64,000 nt of DNA, from NCBI RefSeq assembly GCF_003479425.1, contig NZ_QUHC01000006.1, positions 1 through 64,000 on the forward strand, read 5' to 3'. The notes below the pieces were generated by a model. The model was not told the origin of the DNA and ran no database searches. It saw only the letters and a program-made list of their open reading frames with translations. Source of the stretch: Odoribacter sp. AF15-53 (GTDB taxonomy: Bacteria > Bacteroidota > Bacteroidia > Bacteroidales > Marinifilaceae). The translations under genes and the position numbers were made by a program. This document shows positions 8,634-19,163 of this stretch, one piece after another (positions within the stretch are counted from its first letter, which is position 1; each line of letters begins with the position of its first letter).

Positions 8634-9830
8634 ATGAAGATCAGAGGTCTATTAACATGTATGATTGTAAGCCTTGTCATGATCCTCCCGCTGCAAGCGC
8701 AGGTCGGCAAGGAAATGAAAGCATTCCGGAACAAAGAGGGTGTAACGGTAACCCTGTTAACCCCGTCGCTTTACAGTCTTTATAAACAAGGCGATCTATC
8801 TCTTGCCGCCGAAGACGCTTTGAAAAATATCAAAGAGATTAATGTCATGCAAGTCGACATCGAACGGGCCACCCCGAAAGTTACCGAGGATATATCCCGG
8901 CGATTATCTCCTATCGTGGAGAACGAATCCAAATACAACCTTGTGCGAAGTCACCGGGGAGCTTACGGCCAAGAACGTCTTTACGTGACGCAGGCTGATG
9001 AACGAATTACTTCACTCGTGCTATGGAGCGAGGATGCGGAAATGCTGTCAATCATCGAACTGAAAGGGAATATCCGTTTAGATAAGGTAGATGAAATTGC
9101 CGATGCCTTAAACGTTAAGGGGCTTGACCGGTTGGCCTACATCAATATGCCTGCCTCCCGGCAAACAGGAACTAGCACCGATTTCATCAAAAAAATGGAA
9201 GAACGCTTCGGGATAAAAAGAGATTCCATTCTCGGGAAAGACCCCTTTGGCTCATTGAGAGAGAGCTTTGGCAATATGGATGATATGCTCAAAAAAGCCG
9301 AAGAAATGTTCCGCGATATGGGCCCCTTGTTCGGGGGAGCATCGGACACGGATGTCATGGGCGAATCAATTTCCAATGGTCTGGAAGTGATCCAGGAAAA
9401 CGGGAAAACTCGTATCAAGGTAAATGCCAAGAACTCGGAAATATCCTATCTCATTGATGGTATTGAATACGCTCCGGACTCGCTCAAGAACGGTATCCCT
9501 GACGAAATCGCCACCGTGAACATGATCACATCCCCGACAAACGCCAAAAAATCATACGTGATCATCAACACCAAACAGAAAAAAGGGCAATTCATCAGTT
9601 ATGCCAACGGCGTGTTAAAATACAAATACAACAAACAGGAATACACGGTAAACCCGGAAAAACTGGAAGAACCGGCATTAATTATCAATAACCGCCTGAC
9701 AAAAAGTTTCAACATTGATCCGATACAAATCATCCAAATCCGTCCGGCTTCTGAACTGGAACGCCAGTTACTGGGAGCCCCGTCGGCACAGGTGATTATC
9801 GTCACGGATAAAATGGGCTTCCTTTTCTAA
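8634..9830 (+). CDS. Secreted DUF4252-like protein with two plug-like C-terminal repeats
   Basis: An exported protein of 398 residues. The signal peptide is MKIRGLLTCMIVSLVMILPLQAQ. Residues 25-180 resemble DUF4252 (LDKVDEIADALNVKGLDRL), a Bacteroidetes domain of unknown role. A helical linker follows (about 185-235, KKMEERFG... DDMLKKAEEMFRDMG). Residues 262-317 (SYLIDGIEYAPDSLKNGIPDEI, then SYVIINTKQKKG) look like the plug motif of SusC proteins, and 340-393 (PALIINNRLTKSFNIDPIQI, then AQVIIVTDK) is a second, weaker copy. There is no beta-barrel, so it cannot be a receptor. It appears to be a single-gene unit. Function unknown. Confidence 0.65.
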   Translation: MKIRGLLTCMIVSLVMILPLQAQVGKEMKAFRNKEGVTVTLLTPSLYSLYKQGDLSLAAEDALKNIKEINVMQVDIERATPKVTEDISRRLSPIVENESKYNLVRSHRGAYGQERLYVTQADERITSLVLWSEDAEMLSIIELKGNIRLDKVDEIADALNVKGLDRLAYINMPASRQTGTSTDFIKKMEERFGIKRDSILGKDPFGSLRESFGNMDDMLKKAEEMFRDMGPLFGGASDTDVMGESISNGLEVIQENGKTRIKVNAKNSEISYLIDGIEYAPDSLKNGIPDEIATVNMITSPTNAKKSYVIINTKQKKGQFISYANGVLKYKYNKQEYTVNPEKLEEPALIINNRLTKSFNIDPIQIIQIRPASELERQLLGAPSAQVIIVTDKMGFLF

Positions 9831-9870
9831 CATTTTTCCTTAAAAAACCGTATAGCAGCAGACACGGGGT

Positions 9871-10016
9871 TGTTTAACAAGTCCATTTTTCTACAAACTC
9901 ACTACCCCTTCGCCTCCTCCCCTTACACAGGGGGAGGATTAGTTACCAAGCGGTTTCTCCGCCCGCATAAGGAGGGGGCAGGGGTGGTAGTTATGCGTCA
10001 ATTGACTTGTTAGAGA
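9871..10016. repeat. Palindromic dispersed element, copy 2
   Basis: The outer arms (TAACAAGTCC at 9875-9884 and TTGACTTGTTA at 10002-10012) enclose a GC-rich core that begins ACTACCCC at 9901 and ends GGGGTGGTAGTT near 9992. Alignment with copy 4 by eye shows that similarity continues outside the core, through CTACAAA and TCACTACCCC on one side and AATTGACTT on the other. It sits between the DUF4252 gene and the RND efflux operon. Confidence 0.8.
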
Positions 10017-10048
10017 CCCGTGATAAACTAATAATCAACGATTACGCT

Positions 10049-11527
10049 ATGAGACTGGCTGCTATTACGAGAACAGGAGGCTGTTTCCTGTCATTCATTC
10101 TATTTACTTTGATGCCTCTATCCGGGTATTCTTCCCGGAACACGGGGACATACCCTGCCGGGCAAGGAAGAACTTCCATGAATACCTTACCGGATAAAGA
10201 CGAGCCTGAGAAATTCAAACCTTATAAAAGAACGAGCGAACAACAGAACCTGCAACAAACATTACCCTCCAACGATGAATGGTGGCAACTGTTCAAAGAT
10301 CCAATGCTCGACACGCTTATTGATAAAGCCGTCCTCAAAAACTACGACGTGCGTAATGCCATTCGCAAGATTGAAATGGCAAAAGCCAAACTACGAGTAG
10401 ATCGTAGCCCTTATTACCCGACCATTTATTTTTCCGCCAGTTACGCACCGGAAAAAAGTAGTCTTAGTGCTGACAAAAAGAATATCATTGAACGGAACGG
10501 AACCGCTACCGTGAATCTGAACTGGGAACTCGACGTATTCGGGAGAATCCGAAAAGAGAGTTCTTCCCAGAAAGAATTCTATCTTGCGGCCCAAGAAGAT
10601 TACCGGGGGGTCATGGTATCTCTCGCTGCTCAGCTATCCACGGCTTACATGAATCTCCGGTGTGCCCAGAAACAACTGGAAGTAACCCGCAAGAATATCG
10701 AATCGCAGAAACAAGTTATGGAACTCACCGAGTCAAAACTCAAAGTCGGACTGGCTTCACAACTTGACGCCGCACAAGCAAAAAGTCTCTACCTGCAAAC
10801 CAAAGCATCGCTTCCGGGCATAGAATCGACGATAGCCCAACAGATCAACCTGATAGGTGTTCTACTTGGCGAACATTCCGTGGCCATCCGGGATTCCTTA
10901 CAGAAACCCCGACCGATACCGACCAATCCCCGCCAAGCAGCTAACGGCATTCCGGCAAACTTGATCCGCCAACGTCCTGACGTGCGTTCTGCCGAAAGAA
11001 CGATTGACGGGTTGGCCGAAGCCGTGGGAGCGAGTCGTGCCGACTGGTGGCCCAAATTCCTGGTAACCGGATTCTTCGGGTATTCCTCCGAGAACTTCGA
11101 ACAGTTCACGAATAAAGAGAACATGATCTGGCAAATCGCCCCCTCTATAAAATGGACCATCTTCAGCGGACGTAATCTAGTCGAATCCAAAAAATCCGCT
11201 CAATTACAACTTGACGAAGAGATCAACTCGTATAACCTGACGTTGCTGACAGCCCTGCAAGAAGTAGACAACGCCCTGGTTACCTACAACAAATCACTCC
11301 AACAAATATCCGCTTTGAACGACGCATACCAACAATCGCAATTAACTCTTGATCTGGCCGTAGAACAATATAGAAACGGGTTGACGAGTTATCAGAACGT
11401 GTTGAGTTCGCAGATCAGCCTCTTGAATTACGAAAATTCCCTAGTGGAGGCCAGAACAGCATCACTCCGTTACCTGATTGAACTTTATCAGGCTCTCGGA
11501 GGTGGCTGGCCAGTCAGTGAATTTTAG
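10049..11527 (+). CDS. TolC-like outer membrane efflux protein
   Basis: The outer membrane channel of a tripartite RND pump, 492 residues. Start 10049 gives MRLAAITRTGGCFLSFILFTLMPLSG, a plausible signal; an earlier in-frame TTG at 10007 lies inside the palindromic repeat and was rejected. The OEP domain occurs twice, with the NodT-type marks NDEWWQLFKDPMLDTLIDKAVLKNYDVRNAIRKIE, ANLIRQRPDVRSAERTI and EQYRNGLTSYQNVL. The long helices (LEVTRKNIESQKQVMELTESKLKVG) form the periplasmic tunnel in this family. It is first in the operon, followed by the adaptor gene (79 bases) and the pump gene (84 bases). Unlike many NodT-type proteins it shows no lipobox Cys. Confidence 0.9.
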   Translation: MRLAAITRTGGCFLSFILFTLMPLSGYSSRNTGTYPAGQGRTSMNTLPDKDEPEKFKPYKRTSEQQNLQQTLPSNDEWWQLFKDPMLDTLIDKAVLKNYDVRNAIRKIEMAKAKLRVDRSPYYPTIYFSASYAPEKSSLSADKKNIIERNGTATVNLNWELDVFGRIRKESSSQKEFYLAAQEDYRGVMVSLAAQLSTAYMNLRCAQKQLEVTRKNIESQKQVMELTESKLKVGLASQLDAAQAKSLYLQTKASLPGIESTIAQQINLIGVLLGEHSVAIRDSLQKPRPIPTNPRQAANGIPANLIRQRPDVRSAERTIDGLAEAVGASRADWWPKFLVTGFFGYSSENFEQFTNKENMIWQIAPSIKWTIFSGRNLVESKKSAQLQLDEEINSYNLTLLTALQEVDNALVTYNKSLQQISALNDAYQQSQLTLDLAVEQYRNGLTSYQNVLSSQISLLNYENSLVEARTASLRYLIELYQALGGGWPVSEF

Positions 11528-11606
11528 ATTTTAAATTCCAACCACACGAGACCAGCCCTCATTTTAGAACAGAACTAGACTTAATGAACGTTATAAACTA
11601 AACTAT

Positions 11607-12698
11607 ATGAAAGCATTCGCTAGTATTTTCATTGTAACCCTGCTTCTTTTTGCCGGATGTGGGAAATCGAAAAAACAACAAGAAGCCGCTCCGGCCCCGA
11701 AAGTAGAAGTAGATCATCCTCAACTCCGAACAGTTGTTTACACGTTCGAGTATCCGGGATACTTGCAAGCCGAACAAACGGTAAATCTCGTAGCCCGGAT
11801 ATCGGGATACTTGGAATCTTTCCAATTTACCCCCGGTCAACGGGTACGTGAAGGGCAAACCCTTTTTGTCATCGAACCTCAACCTTACAAGGACAAAGTG
11901 ACACAGGCTGAAGCCAACGTGGAAAGCAGTAAATCAAAACTAGCCTACACGAAAGCCTCTTACGAGCGGATGCAGGAAGCCGTGAAAACAAAAGCAGTCA
12001 GCGAAATAGACTACTTACAGGCACAATCTGATTACGGGGAAGCCGTCGCCGCATACGAGGATGCCCGAAGTCAACTCAGCTTGGCAAATATTGACCTGTC
12101 ATATTGTATCGTAAAAGCTCCTTTCACCGGACGCATTTCCAGGAACCTCGTGGACCCGGGCAACATGGTAGGGACCGATGACAACAACTCGGCCCTGGCT
12201 ACTATATATAAAGACAACCAGATGTATCTTTATTTCAACATGGCCTACCCGGACTTTGCACAACTTCCCAAAAACACTCCTTCGGCACTCCCGATCACGA
12301 TTCAGGATGTGAATAATCCCGAAAAGACGTGGATTGCCGCCCTTGATTACAGTTCCCCGAATATCGACCTTAACACAGGAACTCTCAACCTGCGGGCCAT
12401 TGCCCGAAATCCGAATGGGGATTTACTAAGCGGCATGTACGTGAAAGTGATCGTTCCTTATAAAAGTGTTCCGAAAGCCATCGTCATCCCGGAATCCTCC
12501 TTAGGCACCAATCAGGGCGGACGCTATGTTTATCTGGTAGGAGCGGACAACACGGTTGAATTCCGACAAGTGAAAGTCGGCGTCCTTACCCCTGATGGTA
12601 TGCGGGAAATCATTGATGGTCTCACGCTCGAAGATCGCTACGTGACCAAGGCCCTCATCAACGTTCGTCCGGGAATGAAAATCGAACCCATTCTGTGA
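11607..12698 (+). CDS. RND efflux periplasmic adaptor (MexA/AcrA family) lipoprotein
   Basis: The membrane fusion protein of the pump, 363 residues. The lipobox LFAGC puts the lipidated Cys at residue 18. It shows the biotinyl-lipoyl half-motifs (GYLESFQFTPGQRVREGQTLFVIEPQPY and IVKAPFTGRISRNLVDPGNMV), an alpha-hairpin between them (QAEANVESSKSKLAYTKASYERMQ), and a beta-barrel and membrane-proximal domain with VIPESSLGTNQGGRYVYLV. It joins the pump at 12783 to the channel at 10049. The gene order channel-adaptor-pump puts the channel first. Confidence 0.92.
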   Translation: MKAFASIFIVTLLLFAGCGKSKKQQEAAPAPKVEVDHPQLRTVVYTFEYPGYLQAEQTVNLVARISGYLESFQFTPGQRVREGQTLFVIEPQPYKDKVTQAEANVESSKSKLAYTKASYERMQEAVKTKAVSEIDYLQAQSDYGEAVAAYEDARSQLSLANIDLSYCIVKAPFTGRISRNLVDPGNMVGTDDNNSALATIYKDNQMYLYFNMAYPDFAQLPKNTPSALPITIQDVNNPEKTWIAALDYSSPNIDLNTGTLNLRAIARNPNGDLLSGMYVKVIVPYKSVPKAIVIPESSLGTNQGGRYVYLVGADNTVEFRQVKVGVLTPDGMREIIDGLTLEDRYVTKALINVRPGMKIEPIL

Positions 12699-12754
12699 TT
12701 CGGCGATTGCCGATTAGAAGATTTCCACACGACCTCCCCACTCAAAAATCACCG

Positions 12755-12778
12755 AATCATTTAATCATTTAATCACTT
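12755..12778. repeat. 8-bp tandem array upstream of the RND pump gene
   Basis: AATCATTT, AATCATTT, AATCACTT, then a degenerate fourth unit running into the ATG at 12783. The array occupies the ribosome-binding region, and no clear Shine-Dalgarno sequence is seen. Confidence 0.75.
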
Positions 12779-12782
12779 AATT

Positions 12783-15700
12783 ATGATGTCTAAGTTCTTC
12801 ATAAACCGTCCGATATTTGCCACCGTTCTGTCAATACTGATCGTGGTTGCAGGACTGGTCACGTTAAAGTCACTTCCCGTAGAACAATATCCCACGATAA
12901 CCCCACCCACGGTTGTCGTGGAAGCACAATATCCAGGAGCCAATGCTACCACGATCGCACAAATGGTCGCCACCCCGATAGAACAACAAGTGAACGGGGT
13001 CGAAGGTATGCTTTATATGTCATCCACTTCTTCTAGCGCGGGCGTCTACCGCCTCACTGTCACGTTTGAAGTCGGTACCGATCTTGATATGGCAACCGTT
13101 CTCGTACAAAACCGAGTAAACATGACTCTCAGTTCACTTCCCCAAGAAGTAACCAAAATTGGAGTTACAACAACCAAAGAATCGACAAACGTGGTGATGT
13201 TCCTCACGCTGACCTCCGACAACCCTAGTTATGACGCCTTATACCTTTCCAACTACGCGGAACTGAATCTCGTGAACGAACTGTCGCGGGTCAAAGGTGT
13301 GGGAAGTGTCGGTTCATTCGGAGCTGGAAATTACAGTATGCGCCTCTGGCTAAACCCCGATCTTTTAACAATCCGAGGTGTCAGCCCACAAGAAATTCTT
13401 GCGGCAATCGAAAGCCAAAACATACAAGTAGCCCCCGGAGCCGTAGGTGCACCGCCACTTGCCGGCCCCGTATCATTCCAGTACACGCTGGAAACCCAGG
13501 GACTTCTGGTCAATGAAGAAGAATTCGGAAATATTATCATAAAGACACTCCCCGACGGGAAATACCTCCGCCTGAAAGATGTAGCCACAATAGAATTGGG
13601 TAGTCAATCTTATTCAACTACCGCATTATTGAAAGGCCAATCCGTGGCTGCTATCGCCATTTACCAACTCCCCGGAGCCAACGCGTTGGATGTTGCTCAA
13701 CGCATCAAATCACGGGTACAAACTCTTTCCTCCTATTTACCCCAAGGAGTACACTTGAATATCACACTTGACACCACGGAATTTATTCAGGCATCGGTGA
13801 AAGAAATATATAAAACTCTCGGCACTGCATTTATTCTCGTGCTTATCGTGATCCTAATATTCCTGCAAAACTGGCGAGCCATGCTTATACCCCTGATCGC
13901 CATTCCCGTATCGCTTGTCGGGACATTTACGTTTATGGGACTCATGGGATTCTCGATCAACACGCTGACACTTTTCGGATTGGTACTAGCCATCGGGTTG
14001 GTGGTCGACGACGCGATTATTATTGTAGAAAATAGCTATCGACTCATCGAAACCGGGAAATACCCCGATATGAAGTCCGCCGTAACCCAAGCCATGAAAG
14101 AAGTTTCAGGAGCCATCATCGGCATTATTCTTGTCCTGCTGGCCGTGTTTATCCCCACCGCATTCATCGGGGGGATCACGGGAATGCTTTACAAACAATT
14201 CGCCCTGACCATTGCCGCAGCGACCGTTATCAGCGGTTTCAACGCATTAACATTAAGCCCGGCACTATGCGCCTTGTTCCTGAAGCCTGCAAAACCATCC
14301 CGTTTCTTCTTGTTCAAGGGGTTCAACAAGTTCTTCGAGAAAACGACAAACGGGTACATGTGGGTAGTCCGCGGTTTTATCCGGAAATCAGCATTGACCA
14401 TCCTCGCCTTTTTAATCCTCGCGGTGTTAGCCTTCGTTGGATTCTTACGCCAACCGACAACTTTTGTCCCGAACGAAGATCAAGGTTATTTCGTCGTTTC
14501 CATGCAACTTCCTGACGGGGCTTCCCTTTCCCGCACGCAGGAAGCATCCGGTAAAGCGGGTGACATACTAAAACAAATAGACGGGGTGAGGACTTATATT
14601 ACCATAAACGGATTCTCGATGATGGATAATGCTCAAAATTCCAACGCGGCATCCATATTCGTCATGCTCGAAAACTGGGATCAACGAAAGAGTAAAGCAT
14701 TAGGCGTCGATGCGATCACCGCCCAATTTAATGAACTGGCCTATGCGGAAATTCCAGAAGCTCAAAGTTATGCCGTCTCTCCCCCTCCGATCCCCGGATT
14801 AGGCGAAAGTAGCGGCTTCGAACTTATGCTCGAAGATATCAACAACTATGGTTCGACCTCCCTTCAACAGGCCATCGACCATTTGGTTGATGCAGGAAAT
14901 CAAACGCCAGGTTTAGCCATGCTCCGGTCAACATTCAGTGCCAGTGTCCCACAGTATTACCTGAATATAGACCGGGACAAAGTAGAACTCATGCAAATCC
15001 CGATAGGAAACGTGTTCAATGCCCTATCGGCTTACATCGGTTCCATTTACGTGAACAACTTCGTAAAATTCGGCAGGACATTTCAAGTAAAACTTCAAGG
15101 AGAACCTTCCAGCAGAAGAGTTATAGACGACGTTCTTTTCCTAAACGTTAAAAACTCACAAGGCGAAATGGTGCCCTTCTCGGCTTTCACGACTGTCGAA
15201 CAACGCCTGGGTACGGAACTTCTACCCAAATACAATACTTATGCGGCAGCTTCCATATCAGGAAGTGCGGCCCCCGGATATAGTTCCGGACAAGCCCTAA
15301 CAATCATGCAGCAAGTGTTCGATAAAGAACTTGGTAACACCTTCGGGTACGAATGGACCGGGCTGGCCTACCAAGAGGAAAGTGCAGGATCGACCACCAC
15401 GATAATCTTTATTCTCGCTATCCTTGTGGCATTCCTTATTCTTGCCGCACAATATGAAAGCTGGACCTCCCCTTTTGCCGTCATCATGGGATTACCGATC
15501 GCATTATTAGGTGTTATCATCGGATGTCTCGTCATGAATCTCCCGATCAGTGTTTACACCCAGATCGGTATCATCCTGCTTATAGCCCTCACGGCTAAAA
15601 ATGCGATCCTGATCGTGGAATTTGCCAGGGATTATCGTGCAGCCGGAAAACCGATCGCCGAAGCAGCCCTTGAAGCCGGGAGGGTACGTTTACGCCCGAT

Positions 15701-15917
15701 TCTCATGACTTCGTTCGCTTTTATTCTCGGAGTCTTCCCGTTGGTCATATCCACCGGAGCCGGGGCAGCAAGTCGTATCTCGTTGGGAATAGCCGTTTTC
15801 GCCGGGATGTTGATGACCTCCTTGGTAGGCACGCTCTTTATGCCTAATTTTTACTATGTTATGCAGTCTCTACAAGAACGTTTTACCCGCAAACCGAAAC
15901 AAGCACTTAAAGAATAA
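12783..15917 (+). CDS. RND multidrug efflux pump, HAE1 (AcrB/MexB) family permease
   Basis: An inner-membrane proton/drug antiporter of 1044 residues, full length for the family. It begins [38 protein letters not shown], the typical first helix. The TM4 proton relay Asp pair is in [14 protein letters not shown] (about 405-417), and [21 protein letters not shown] follows in the next helices. The second half repeats the topology ([40 protein letters not shown]). The first or second Met may be the start. No TetR-type regulator is next to the operon, so its control cannot be read here. The substrates are probably amphiphilic drugs or bile-type detergents, by family. Confidence 0.95.
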   Translation: MMSKFFINRPIFATVLSILIVVAGLVTLKSLPVEQYPTITPPTVVVEAQYPGANATTIAQMVATPIEQQVNGVEGMLYMSSTSSSAGVYRLTVTFEVGTDLDMATVLVQNRVNMTLSSLPQEVTKIGVTTTKESTNVVMFLTLTSDNPSYDALYLSNYAELNLVNELSRVKGVGSVGSFGAGNYSMRLWLNPDLLTIRGVSPQEILAAIESQNIQVAPGAVGAPPLAGPVSFQYTLETQGLLVNEEEFGNIIIKTLPDGKYLRLKDVATIELGSQSYSTTALLKGQSVAAIAIYQLPGANALDVAQRIKSRVQTLSSYLPQGVHLNITLDTTEFIQASVKEIYKTLGTAFILVLIVILIFLQNWRAMLIPLIAIPVSLVGTFTFMGLMGFSINTLTLFGLVLAIGLVVDDAIIIVENSYRLIETGKYPDMKSAVTQAMKEVSGAIIGIILVLLAVFIPTAFIGGITGMLYKQFALTIAAATVISGFNALTLSPALCALFLKPAKPSRFFLFKGFNKFFEKTTNGYMWVVRGFIRKSALTILAFLILAVLAFVGFLRQPTTFVPNEDQGYFVVSMQLPDGASLSRTQEASGKAGDILKQIDGVRTYITINGFSMMDNAQNSNAASIFVMLENWDQRKSKALGVDAITAQFNELAYAEIPEAQSYAVSPPPIPGLGESSGFELMLEDINNYGSTSLQQAIDHLVDAGNQTPGLAMLRSTFSASVPQYYLNIDRDKVELMQIPIGNVFNALSAYIGSIYVNNFVKFGRTFQVKLQGEPSSRRVIDDVLFLNVKNSQGEMVPFSAFTTVEQRLGTELLPKYNTYAAASISGSAAPGYSSGQALTIMQQVFDKELGNTFGYEWTGLAYQEESAGSTTTIIFILAILVAFLILAAQYESWTSPFAVIMGLPIALLGVIIGCLVMNLPISVYTQIGIILLIALTAKNAILIVEFARDYRAAGKPIAEAALEAGRVRLRPILMTSFAFILGVFPLVISTGAGAASRISLGIAVFAGMLMTSLVGTLFMPNFYYVMQSLQERFTRKPKQALKE

Positions 15918-16030
15918 CAACTATTTTCAAATTTAACACCAGATTTCATTTGATGAATATAAATATTACGCATTTAGACATAACTTTTTCTTAAATGTTA
16001 CGTTTAGCATAATACTAAACTAACCAAACT

Positions 16031-16930
16031 ATGCAAGCCGAAAAAGAACTCTACATAGTGCTGTATGGCCTCGCATTCATAGCCATACATGCACTGTTTT
16101 TTTCTTCCTGTTTGTCGGAACCGGATAGGAAATGTCCTCCGGTATATCGGATTTCATTAAATGTAAAAGATAAAAATTACTTTAACATTTCCGATATTTC
16201 ACAGATTCAACCGAAAGATGAATCCCAACCTTTCCGGGCTTACATCGGGGACCTCACTTATCAATTGCAACATCTGGAAAACCAAGAAACTGTTATCGAA
16301 TTATCCCCGTCTCTCGTGGAATCCGATGAACAGTCGTACACGATCAACGTAAGTGACATTCCCGAAGGGAAATACTTACTGACAGCATTGGGGAATATTG
16401 ATAAAATTCCCCTACTAAGAGAGACGATAATTCCATTACATGCCAACAATCAAGAACAGTTTGATACCTATTTCGGACACGACACGCTTACACTTTCGGA
16501 ATCAACCTCGGAATACACCCTCGCCATGAACCGTACGAAAGGTTTATTGGTAATCCTTGTGGAAAATGCCCCCGATTCACTCTCCAGAGTAGACGAGCAG
16601 ATCAGTCATGTCGGACAATACATAGACCGGCTTGCAACTCCGTCAGGAGATATATCCGTGAACAAATCCTTCACGCAAGTATCGTCGCCCTCGGCAACAT
16701 TATCAACTTTCACGGCACCGACCCTTGCCGGAAAGAAATCCACTCTCCGCCTTTCACTTTTTGCCAAAGACAAAGTAACACCTTATTCTATTCTTCCGGA
16801 TCTGGAATTCACGACAGCACGCAATGAAATCTCTGTCGTCAAACTAAACTTCACTCCCGACGGTATTGAAATATGGATGTACTTGTATGGCAGTTGGCAG
16901 AAATTACACAATTTAGATATTACCTTATAG
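16031..16930 (+). CDS. FimB/Mfa2-like fimbrial anchor lipoprotein
   Basis: A surface lipoprotein of 299 residues, first gene of a four-gene fimbrillin operon. A hydrophobic N-terminus ends at a lipobox (LFFSSC, Cys27). The pattern of a first beta-sandwich with IPEGKYLLTALGN (about 114-126) and YTLAMNRTKGLLVILVENAP (about 164-183), then a second sandwich ending VVKLNFTPDGIEIWMYLYGSWQKLHNLDITL, resembles FimB/Mfa2 proteins, which anchor type V pili to the outer membrane. It lacks the long propeptide of stalk subunits. The anchor assignment is by pattern only; it may be another minor subunit. Confidence 0.6.
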   Translation: MQAEKELYIVLYGLAFIAIHALFFSSCLSEPDRKCPPVYRISLNVKDKNYFNISDISQIQPKDESQPFRAYIGDLTYQLQHLENQETVIELSPSLVESDEQSYTINVSDIPEGKYLLTALGNIDKIPLLRETIIPLHANNQEQFDTYFGHDTLTLSESTSEYTLAMNRTKGLLVILVENAPDSLSRVDEQISHVGQYIDRLATPSGDISVNKSFTQVSSPSATLSTFTAPTLAGKKSTLRLSLFAKDKVTPYSILPDLEFTTARNEISVVKLNFTPDGIEIWMYLYGSWQKLHNLDITL

Positions 16931-16964
16931 ACTAAAATTCCAACTAATCTAAACTTAATTAATC

Positions 16965-18038
16965 ATGAGAAAATTTTATTTAATTGCATTAGCAAGCATC
17001 AGTATGTTTGCTTGCTCGAAAAATGATTCGCAAGAATCAACAGACATACCCTCCGAAGGCATTGTTTTTGAACTAGCCACGGTGAACAAACTGGAAAACG
17101 GGATCACATCAAGAACACGCCCGTTGTATAGCCAGGAAGCGATTCAGGAAGTCGAAAGAGTTTCTATCCTCGCTTTCAAAAAAAGTGGAAATGACTATTT
17201 GTATGACACCACTTACGTTGTCCCCAACTGGTCAAAAGGGAGTACATTCATGCGATTCACGATCGAACCTCTCAACCGGCTTCAAAAGACCGATTACCAG
17301 TTTCTTGTCGTGGGACGTGAACTAACAGACAATTACACGTTGGCAACCCTCACCCGGGGAACTTCTAAAATCACGGATGTAACGGCAACGGTGCCGACAC
17401 CGGGACAAGAGTCCGAAATATTCGCGGGAGATAAAAGCGTAACGGTAAGTTCGGAAGGAGTTCGTGTCAGTATCGAAATGACCCGAAAGATCGCCGGAAT
17501 CCTCGGATACTTCAAAAACGTACCGGCCATGATCGGAAGTGACAACGTGAAATCATTACGCCTGGTAATGACCAATGCCGACAAACAAGTCAATCTTTAC
17601 AGCGGTATCGGCTCAACTCCCACTGCAACAGATTATGAAGTATTCAACATTGACCTCTCCGGGCAAACAGTCACCCCCGAAGGTGTCTTTGCCGGGAGTG
17701 ATTTAAGCGGACAGGGTGTCGTGAAAGTAGCAAATTCACAACTTACGGGAAAATTTGTTCTACCTGTAAGCAACATCACGATGCAACTCCGATTATACGG
17801 GGCCACGAATAACATCCTAAAAAGCTGGAATGTTCTTAATAGCGGCAACGTTACCATGGATATTCTCGCTAATCATTTTTATGCTCTCGGTCAAAAAGTA
17901 ACCAAAGGAGACACGACCGGAGGAGGCACCCCGGATACGGGAGATGATGACGCCCCCATAGACTTGTTAAAAGATCAGGTTATCGCTATCACAATCAACC
18001 CCAACTGGGCTCAATTCCACAATTTAGTCATACAATAA
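16965..18038 (+). CDS. Fimbrillin-family (FimA/Mfa1-like) lipoprotein
   Basis: A probable pilus subunit of 357 residues. The lipobox is SMFAC (Cys17). The early segment SRTRPLYSQEAIQEVERVSILAFKKSGNDYLYD is the region where such proteins are cut by an Arg-specific protease. The core motif EMTRKIAGILGYFKNVP (about 172-188) and the C-terminal MDILANHFYALGQKV with a closing ITINPNWAQFHNLVIQ strand fit donor-strand type V pilins. A Gly/Asp linker (DTTGGGTPDTGDDDAP) precedes the last strand. It follows the anchor-like gene by 34 bases. It is the best candidate for the main stalk subunit, with no direct proof. Confidence 0.65.
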   Translation: MRKFYLIALASISMFACSKNDSQESTDIPSEGIVFELATVNKLENGITSRTRPLYSQEAIQEVERVSILAFKKSGNDYLYDTTYVVPNWSKGSTFMRFTIEPLNRLQKTDYQFLVVGRELTDNYTLATLTRGTSKITDVTATVPTPGQESEIFAGDKSVTVSSEGVRVSIEMTRKIAGILGYFKNVPAMIGSDNVKSLRLVMTNADKQVNLYSGIGSTPTATDYEVFNIDLSGQTVTPEGVFAGSDLSGQGVVKVANSQLTGKFVLPVSNITMQLRLYGATNNILKSWNVLNSGNVTMDILANHFYALGQKVTKGDTTGGGTPDTGDDDAPIDLLKDQVIAITINPNWAQFHNLVIQ

Positions 18039-18128
18039 TGATACCTATTTACTGATAATTCCGATGTGCTCGGAATTATCAGTATCCAAAACTCAATCAT
18101 TCCACTTTTAACCACAAAGGAAAGAATC

Positions 18129-19145
18129 ATGAGAACCAGGATATTACATATTATTCTATCATACCTGATAGTCACCTTGTTCACGGGATGTACCCGGACG
18201 GAATCCCCGGAAGACTCCGAGATAACTCTTCCTGTCGACTTGTCTATCAATCAAAAGATAACGACCAGAGCATTAGGAGACCCTACACATTCTGTCAATC
18301 GGATTCTGGTTTTACCTTTCCAAAAAATCAATCCTTCATTTCCCGACAATAATCTTAACAATTTCACCCCGCTCTACAATTTCGCACGCCAATGGGATAT
18401 TGCGACATTCCCTTCCGGCAACCTAACCTTAAAACTCCCGAAAGATTTTACTTATCAAGTGATGGTTATCGGGTACAACTCCGGTGATTTTGATTTCAAT
18501 AACCAAGCTAGCATAAATAACAAATTCACCATCGGATCGGCAACGACACCTACCCGTTTAGATAATTTTCACCTTTACCCGAAACAACCCAACGTGATCC
18601 CGGAATTCTTTACCACGTTCTGCACGGCCACAAATAACGGGACTTCTCTTGGAACAACATTCACGCCAAGCAGTAACACGAACATATCCTTAACCGGACA
18701 ACTGAAACGCCTTGTCAGCGGGCTAATTGTACAAATTGCGGGTATTCCCGGCTACGTGAAATCGCTCTCTCTTAGTGCCGAAAGAATGGTAAAAGCAACC
18801 CGTGTAAGCGATACTATTCCCTCTCTTATACAAACTACAGGGGACGGCGAAAGCCGACTTATACAAAAGTTAGTACCTTCAAACAATAAAGTCCTTTTTA
18901 GCAACCTTTTACTTCCAACAAAAAGTAACTATAACACGAAATTATACCTAAACGTAAATTACGGTTCTACGACAGAAACCTATATGATAAAAGTAGCGGA
19001 TTCGGCCATTTCAAACGGGAACAGCATTTCACTTAACCCCAATCACGTGGTTAAGATCGAAGGCTCATACAACAAAATCAATCTGGGATTCACGTTAAGT
19101 TACACGATTAACCTGGATGACAATAAATGGGACGGCCTACAATAA
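18129..19145 (+). CDS. Fimbrillin-like lipoprotein
   Basis: A lipoprotein of 338 residues in the fimbrillin operon. The start at 18129 gives MRTRILHIILSYLIVTLFTGC with a lipobox at TGC; the in-frame ATG at 18066 lies upstream of it. It has TTRALGDPTHSVNRILVLPFQK (a fimbrillin N-terminal strand), SLTGQLKRLVSGLIVQIAGIPGYVKSLSLS (the core motif, compare MTRKIAGILGYFKNVP in the gene before) and SLNPNHVVKIEGSYNKINLGFTLSYTINLDDNKWDG at the end. It could be a tip or accessory subunit. Confidence 0.6.
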   Translation: MRTRILHIILSYLIVTLFTGCTRTESPEDSEITLPVDLSINQKITTRALGDPTHSVNRILVLPFQKINPSFPDNNLNNFTPLYNFARQWDIATFPSGNLTLKLPKDFTYQVMVIGYNSGDFDFNNQASINNKFTIGSATTPTRLDNFHLYPKQPNVIPEFFTTFCTATNNGTSLGTTFTPSSNTNISLTGQLKRLVSGLIVQIAGIPGYVKSLSLSAERMVKATRVSDTIPSLIQTTGDGESRLIQKLVPSNNKVLFSNLLLPTKSNYNTKLYLNVNYGSTTETYMIKVADSAISNGNSISLNPNHVVKIEGSYNKINLGFTLSYTINLDDNKWDGLQ

Positions 19146-19163
19146 CTCCAAAATACGCTAAAC

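Noticed and set aside
10007..10048. Upstream TTG start for the TolC-like gene
   Set aside because: It would add 14 residues encoded by the edge of a palindromic repeat and place the signal peptide away from the N-terminus.
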